From JBDHZU01 sp039812085 (lineage in GTDB: Bacteria; Actinomycetota; Actinomycetes; S36-B12; UBA10799): a DNA stretch of 17,867 bases. The notes beneath the pieces were generated by a model. The model ran no database searches. It was not told the origin of the DNA and was given only the letters and a program-made list of their open reading frames with translations. Shown here one piece after another: positions 15,236-17,867 of the stretch (positions are counted from its first letter, which is position 1; the number at the start of each line of letters is the position of its first letter). The position numbers and the translations under genes were made by a program. The stretch spans positions 1 through 17,867 of the forward strand of contig JBDHZU010000028.1 of assembly GCA_039812085.1 (NCBI GenBank). Direction: 5' to 3'.

Positions 15236-15933
15236 GCATGCCGTACTACGTCTCACCAGAGCAGATCATCAAAGACAAGGCGGACTACGCACGCAAGGGC
15301 ATCGGTCGTGGTCGTTCCGTCATCGTCATGCAGTACGTCGACGGGATCGCATTCGTCGCCGAGAATCCCAGCCGTGCGCTGCACAAGATCAGCGAAATCT
15401 ACGACCGAATCGCTTTTGCTGCCGTGGGTAAGTACAACGAGTTCGAGAGTCTGCGTCAGGCAGGGGTGCGTTACGCCGACCTGCGGGGTTACTCCTACGA
15501 CCGAACCGATGTGACGGCCCGCGGATTGGCCAATGCCTATGCACAAAGTCTGGGCACTGCATTCACCGAACTCAGCAAACCGCTAGAGGTTGAACTGGTG
15601 GTCGCCGAAGTTGGCGAAGACACCGAATCCGATCAGTTGTACCGACTCACCTTTGACGGATCAGTCGCCGATGAACGCGGGTTCGTCGCGATGGGTGGAT
15701 CTGCCGAGGTTCTGACCGGTGCACTTGGCGAACGGTGGGAACCCGGACTCGATCTATCGGCTGCGGTCAGTCTGGCCGTGGAAGAACTCGGTAAGTCTGG
15801 TGGACCAAATGGAGCGACCGCCCGTGAACTGAAACCTGCCGAACTTGAGGTTGCTGTGCTGGATCGAACCCGTCCCCGACGCCGGTTCGCCCGAATCGCT
15901 AGTGACCGAATCAGCGATCTGCTGGGGTCATAG
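15232..15933 (+). CDS. prcA: 20S proteasome alpha subunit PrcA
   Basis: Non-catalytic outer-ring subunit that gates the core and receives the C-terminal tail of the ATPase. It has 233 residues. The N-terminus reads MPYYVSPEQIIKDKADYARKG, the usual actinobacterial gate and helix H0 region, followed by SVIVMQYVDGIAFVAEN and DRIAFAAVGKYNEFE. The ATG overlaps the prcB stop as ATGA (15232-15235). An AAGGGGAGGG stretch at 15213-15222 serves as ribosome binding site. ATG 15238, two codons later, is an alternative start. The C-terminus is Arg-rich, then ISDLLGS. Confidence 0.97.
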   Translation: MSMPYYVSPEQIIKDKADYARKGIGRGRSVIVMQYVDGIAFVAENPSRALHKISEIYDRIAFAAVGKYNEFESLRQAGVRYADLRGYSYDRTDVTARGLANAYAQSLGTAFTELSKPLEVELVVAEVGEDTESDQLYRLTFDGSVADERGFVAMGGSAEVLTGALGERWEPGLDLSAAVSLAVEELGKSGGPNGATARELKPAELEVAVLDRTRPRRRFARIASDRISDLLGS

Positions 15934-15943
15934 GGGGCCCGGT

Positions 15944-17314
15944 ATGGATCGCCGCATCTTTGGAATTGAGACGGAGTACGGAGTCACGTGCACGTTTCGC
16001 GGTCAGCGGCGTTTATCTCCCGACGAAGTCGCGCGATACCTATTTCGACGAGTGGTCTCGTGGGGACGTAGCTCCAATGTGTTTCTTCGTAATGGAGCCC
16101 GGCTCTACCTCGATGTGGGCTCTCATCCCGAGTACGCCACCCCAGAGTGCGATGACATTGTCGAAGCCGTCATCCATGACAAAGCGGGTGAACGCATCCT
16201 GGAAGGCCTCGTGGTCGAGGCGCAGAAGCGACTTGCCGAAGAAGGCATCACCGGCGACATCTACCTCTTTAAGAACAACACCGACTCCGCAGGCAATAGC
16301 TATGGCTGCCATGAGAACTACCTGATCACCCGGCAAGGGGAGTTTGGGCGGCTCGCGGATGCCCTCATTCCTTTCCTAGTCTCCCGACAGATCATCTGCG
16401 GTGCGGGCAAAGTCATTACCACTCCACGAGGTGCGGCGTACAGCATCAGCCAACGCGCCGACCACATCTGGGAAGGGGTTTCCTCAGCAACCACCCGCTC
16501 CCGGCCGATCATCAATACTCGTGACGAACCCCATGCCGATGCGGAGCGATACCGGCGACTGCATGTGATCGTGGGGGACTCCAACATGAGTGAGACCACG
16601 ACCATGTTGAAGATTGGGACTGCCGATCTGGTGTTACGCATGCTGGAATCTGGACGAACCATGCGTGACCTGTCGCTGGAGAACCCGATTCGTGCCATCC
16701 GAGAGATGAGCTCGGATCACACTGGCCAACGCCCGGTTCGATTGGCGAATGGGCGCATGATGAGCAGCCTGGATATCCAGACCGAATACTTCGACAAAGT
16801 CTCTCTCTTTGCTGAGACCTCGGGCCTGCTCGATGATCCCGACTCAGTACACAGCCGAACGATCGAGTTATGGGGTCGGGCGCTGAAGGCAATTGGCACA
16901 GGTGATCTGCGGTCAATCGAGACCGAGATTGATTGGGTCATCAAGAAGCGGCTCATCGACCGATACATGAACAAGCACAACCTTGAATTGTCTGATCCGC
17001 GAATCGCCCAGCTCGATCTGACCTATCACGACATCACGCGAACCCGAGGCGTGTTCTATCTCCTGGAACGATCCGGGTTGGCAGATCGAGTGACATCAGA
17101 CCTACCGATCTACCGAGCCAAGGCCGTTCCGCCTCAGACCACTCGGGCAAAGTTGCGCGGTGATTTCATCCGCAAAGCACAAGATGCCCGACGAGATTTC
17201 ACTGTCGATTGGGTTCATCTGAAGCTCAACGATCAGGCTGCGCGCACCGTGTTGTGCAAGGACCCTTTCCGCAGCGTGGATGATCGAGTCGACAAGCTCA
17301 TCGCCAGTATCTAG
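15944..17314 (+). CDS. pafA: Pup-protein ligase PafA
   Basis: ATP-dependent ligase of the glutamine-synthetase-like family that phosphorylates the C-terminal Glu of Pup and joins it to a substrate lysine. From ATG 15944 the protein has 456 residues, matching known PafA. Motifs: FGIETEYG with metal-binding Glu9, NGARLYLDVGSHPEYATPE with catalytic Asp57, KNNTDSAGNSYGCHENYL, TRDEPHAD, and a C-terminal domain ending DPFRSVDDRVDKL. It lacks the Dop loop, which tells it apart from the paralogue dop at 12536. The frame is open back to 15845, inside prcA, but the family start is MDRRIFGIETE, with GGGGG at 15933-15937 six bases upstream. The gap to prcA is ten bases, so it is in the same operon. Confidence 0.97.
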   Translation: MDRRIFGIETEYGVTCTFRGQRRLSPDEVARYLFRRVVSWGRSSNVFLRNGARLYLDVGSHPEYATPECDDIVEAVIHDKAGERILEGLVVEAQKRLAEEGITGDIYLFKNNTDSAGNSYGCHENYLITRQGEFGRLADALIPFLVSRQIICGAGKVITTPRGAAYSISQRADHIWEGVSSATTRSRPIINTRDEPHADAERYRRLHVIVGDSNMSETTTMLKIGTADLVLRMLESGRTMRDLSLENPIRAIREMSSDHTGQRPVRLANGRMMSSLDIQTEYFDKVSLFAETSGLLDDPDSVHSRTIELWGRALKAIGTGDLRSIETEIDWVIKKRLIDRYMNKHNLELSDPRIAQLDLTYHDITRTRGVFYLLERSGLADRVTSDLPIYRAKAVPPQTTRAKLRGDFIRKAQDARRDFTVDWVHLKLNDQAARTVLCKDPFRSVDDRVDKLIASI

Positions 17315-17353
17315 CAATTGCGTGGCTTATCGGACTATCGCCGGGTTTCGCAG

Positions 17354-17359
17354 TACGGT
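17354..17359 (+). promoter_or_regulatory. -10 hexamer of a probable leaderless FKBP promoter
   Basis: TACGGT fits TAnnnT and ends six bases before ATG 17366, the same spacing as at trmI and dop. No -35 or ribosome binding site is evident in the 51-base gap after pafA. Confidence 0.45.
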
Positions 17360-17365
17360 GCTGCG

Positions 17366-17867
17366 ATGAGCCTTCGCCGTATTAGCGCCACTGTTGCTTC
17401 CGTCGCCCTCATCGCCTCATTGGCAGCCTGTTCAAGCGGGTCAGAAGACACGGGGACCGCGCCGGAGGCGTCAAGCTGCGTGAGCGGTGTCAAAACTTCT
17501 GGGACGACTGACGTCACGACCACGCTGAACGCCGATCAGGTCACCGCTGCTACCGCGAATGACGTTATGACCGTCACCTTCCCGGCTCCGGCGACCACCC
17601 AGCAACTGAGTCAGAAGGACGTCACTGTCGGCAGTGGAACCGCTGCTGAACTCAACAAGACCGTGACGGTGAACTACTGCATGCTGTCGGCCAAGGACGG
17701 CAAGGTCCTGGAGGAGTCATACAGCCAATACAACGGTGCTGGTGTCAATCTGACTTTGGCAGAAGGCTCGTTGATCGAAGGTTGGGTGCAAGGGATGCCC
17801 GGAATGAAGGTCGGTGGCCGTCGGATCCTGGTGATTCCGGCTGATCTCGCCTACGGCAACGACGGTT
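17366..17867 (+). CDS. FKBP-type peptidyl-prolyl isomerase lipoprotein, 3' end cut by window edge
   Basis: Predicted exported lipoprotein that speeds cis-trans isomerisation of prolyl bonds outside the membrane. The 167 visible residues begin SLRRISATVASVALIASLAAC: a basic n-region, hydrophobic core and LAAC lipobox with lipidated Cys22. A Thr/Ser-rich linker and an N-terminal segment precede the FKBP domain, which begins near residue 98 (VTVNYCMLSAKDGKVLEESY) and runs into SLIEGWVQGMPGMKVGGRR and IPADLAYGN at the edge. The conserved Trp, the GMKVG turn and the AYG loop are present, but the usual Phe-Asp after the first strand is Leu-Glu, so catalytic strength is uncertain. FKBP genes next to pafA are common in actinobacteria. 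Confidence 0.9.
   Translation, partial: MSLRRISATVASVALIASLAACSSGSEDTGTAPEASSCVSGVKTSGTTDVTTTLNADQVTAATANDVMTVTFPAPATTQQLSQKDVTVGSGTAAELNKTVTVNYCMLSAKDGKVLEESYSQYNGAGVNLTLAEGSLIEGWVQGMPGMKVGGRRILVIPADLAYGNDG

Noticed and set aside
15845..15943. Upstream extension of pafA into prcA
   Set aside because: PafA proteins start at the MDRRIFGIETE segment and a ribosome binding site precedes ATG 15944.
12536..17314. dop and pafA as a recent tandem duplication
   Set aside because: They share glutamine-synthetase-like motifs but differ in length, the Dop loop and most residues; they are ancient paralogues.

Overview
The window is chromosomal DNA from a high-GC actinobacterium (Actinomycetota). The main evidence is a nearly complete Pup-proteasome locus (ARC/Mpa-type ATPase, Dop, Pup, PrcB, PrcA, PafA). 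GTG starts, apparent leaderless promoters and the gene order PAC2-metH ... trmI-ARC-dop-pup-prcB-prcA-pafA-FKBP also fit; from memory, much of this order is shared with Mycobacterium and Streptomyces. Base composition looks moderately GC-rich by eye. Genus cannot be set from the sequence. No tRNA, rRNA, CRISPR array, insertion sequence or prophage gene was seen, and no stretch over 300 bases lacks a gene.

Region 1 (1-2798) is carbon metabolism: the 3' part of zwf (glucose-6-phosphate dehydrogenase) followed by pgi (phosphoglucose isomerase), which compete for glucose 6-phosphate. Region 2 (2809-8701) holds a PAC2-family gene on the minus strand, a divergent full-length B12-dependent methionine synthase (metH), a HAD hydrolase overlapping the metH end, and a minus-strand LolD/MacB-type ABC ATPase without an adjacent permease. 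Region 3 (8713-17867) is the proteasome block: trmI, ARC/Mpa, a two-gene membrane cassette (DUF5993-like small protein plus a DsbB-like protein), dop, pup, prcB, prcA, pafA and the start of a lipoprotein FKBP isomerase.

In the expected pathway PafA ligates Pup to lysines of target proteins, Dop removes it, the ARC ring recognises Pup and threads the substrate into the PrcA/PrcB chamber. All of these parts look intact except ARC. Its frame is broken by one in-frame TAA at 10660-10662, at the codon expected to encode the tyrosine of the Lys-Tyr-Val-Gly pore loop. The remaining codons continue in the same frame with Walker B, arginine-finger region and the C-terminal GQYL proteasome-docking tail. 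TAA ends several normal genes here, so codon reassignment is unlikely. The choices are a sequence error, a very recent loss of function, or readthrough.

Other points: Pup already ends in Gly-Gly-Glu, so it should not need deamidation. The DsbB-like protein keeps only the CPLC cysteine pair. Three genes (trmI, dop, FKBP) have a TAnnnT hexamer exactly six bases before the start codon, suggesting leaderless transcripts and helping to fix their starts.
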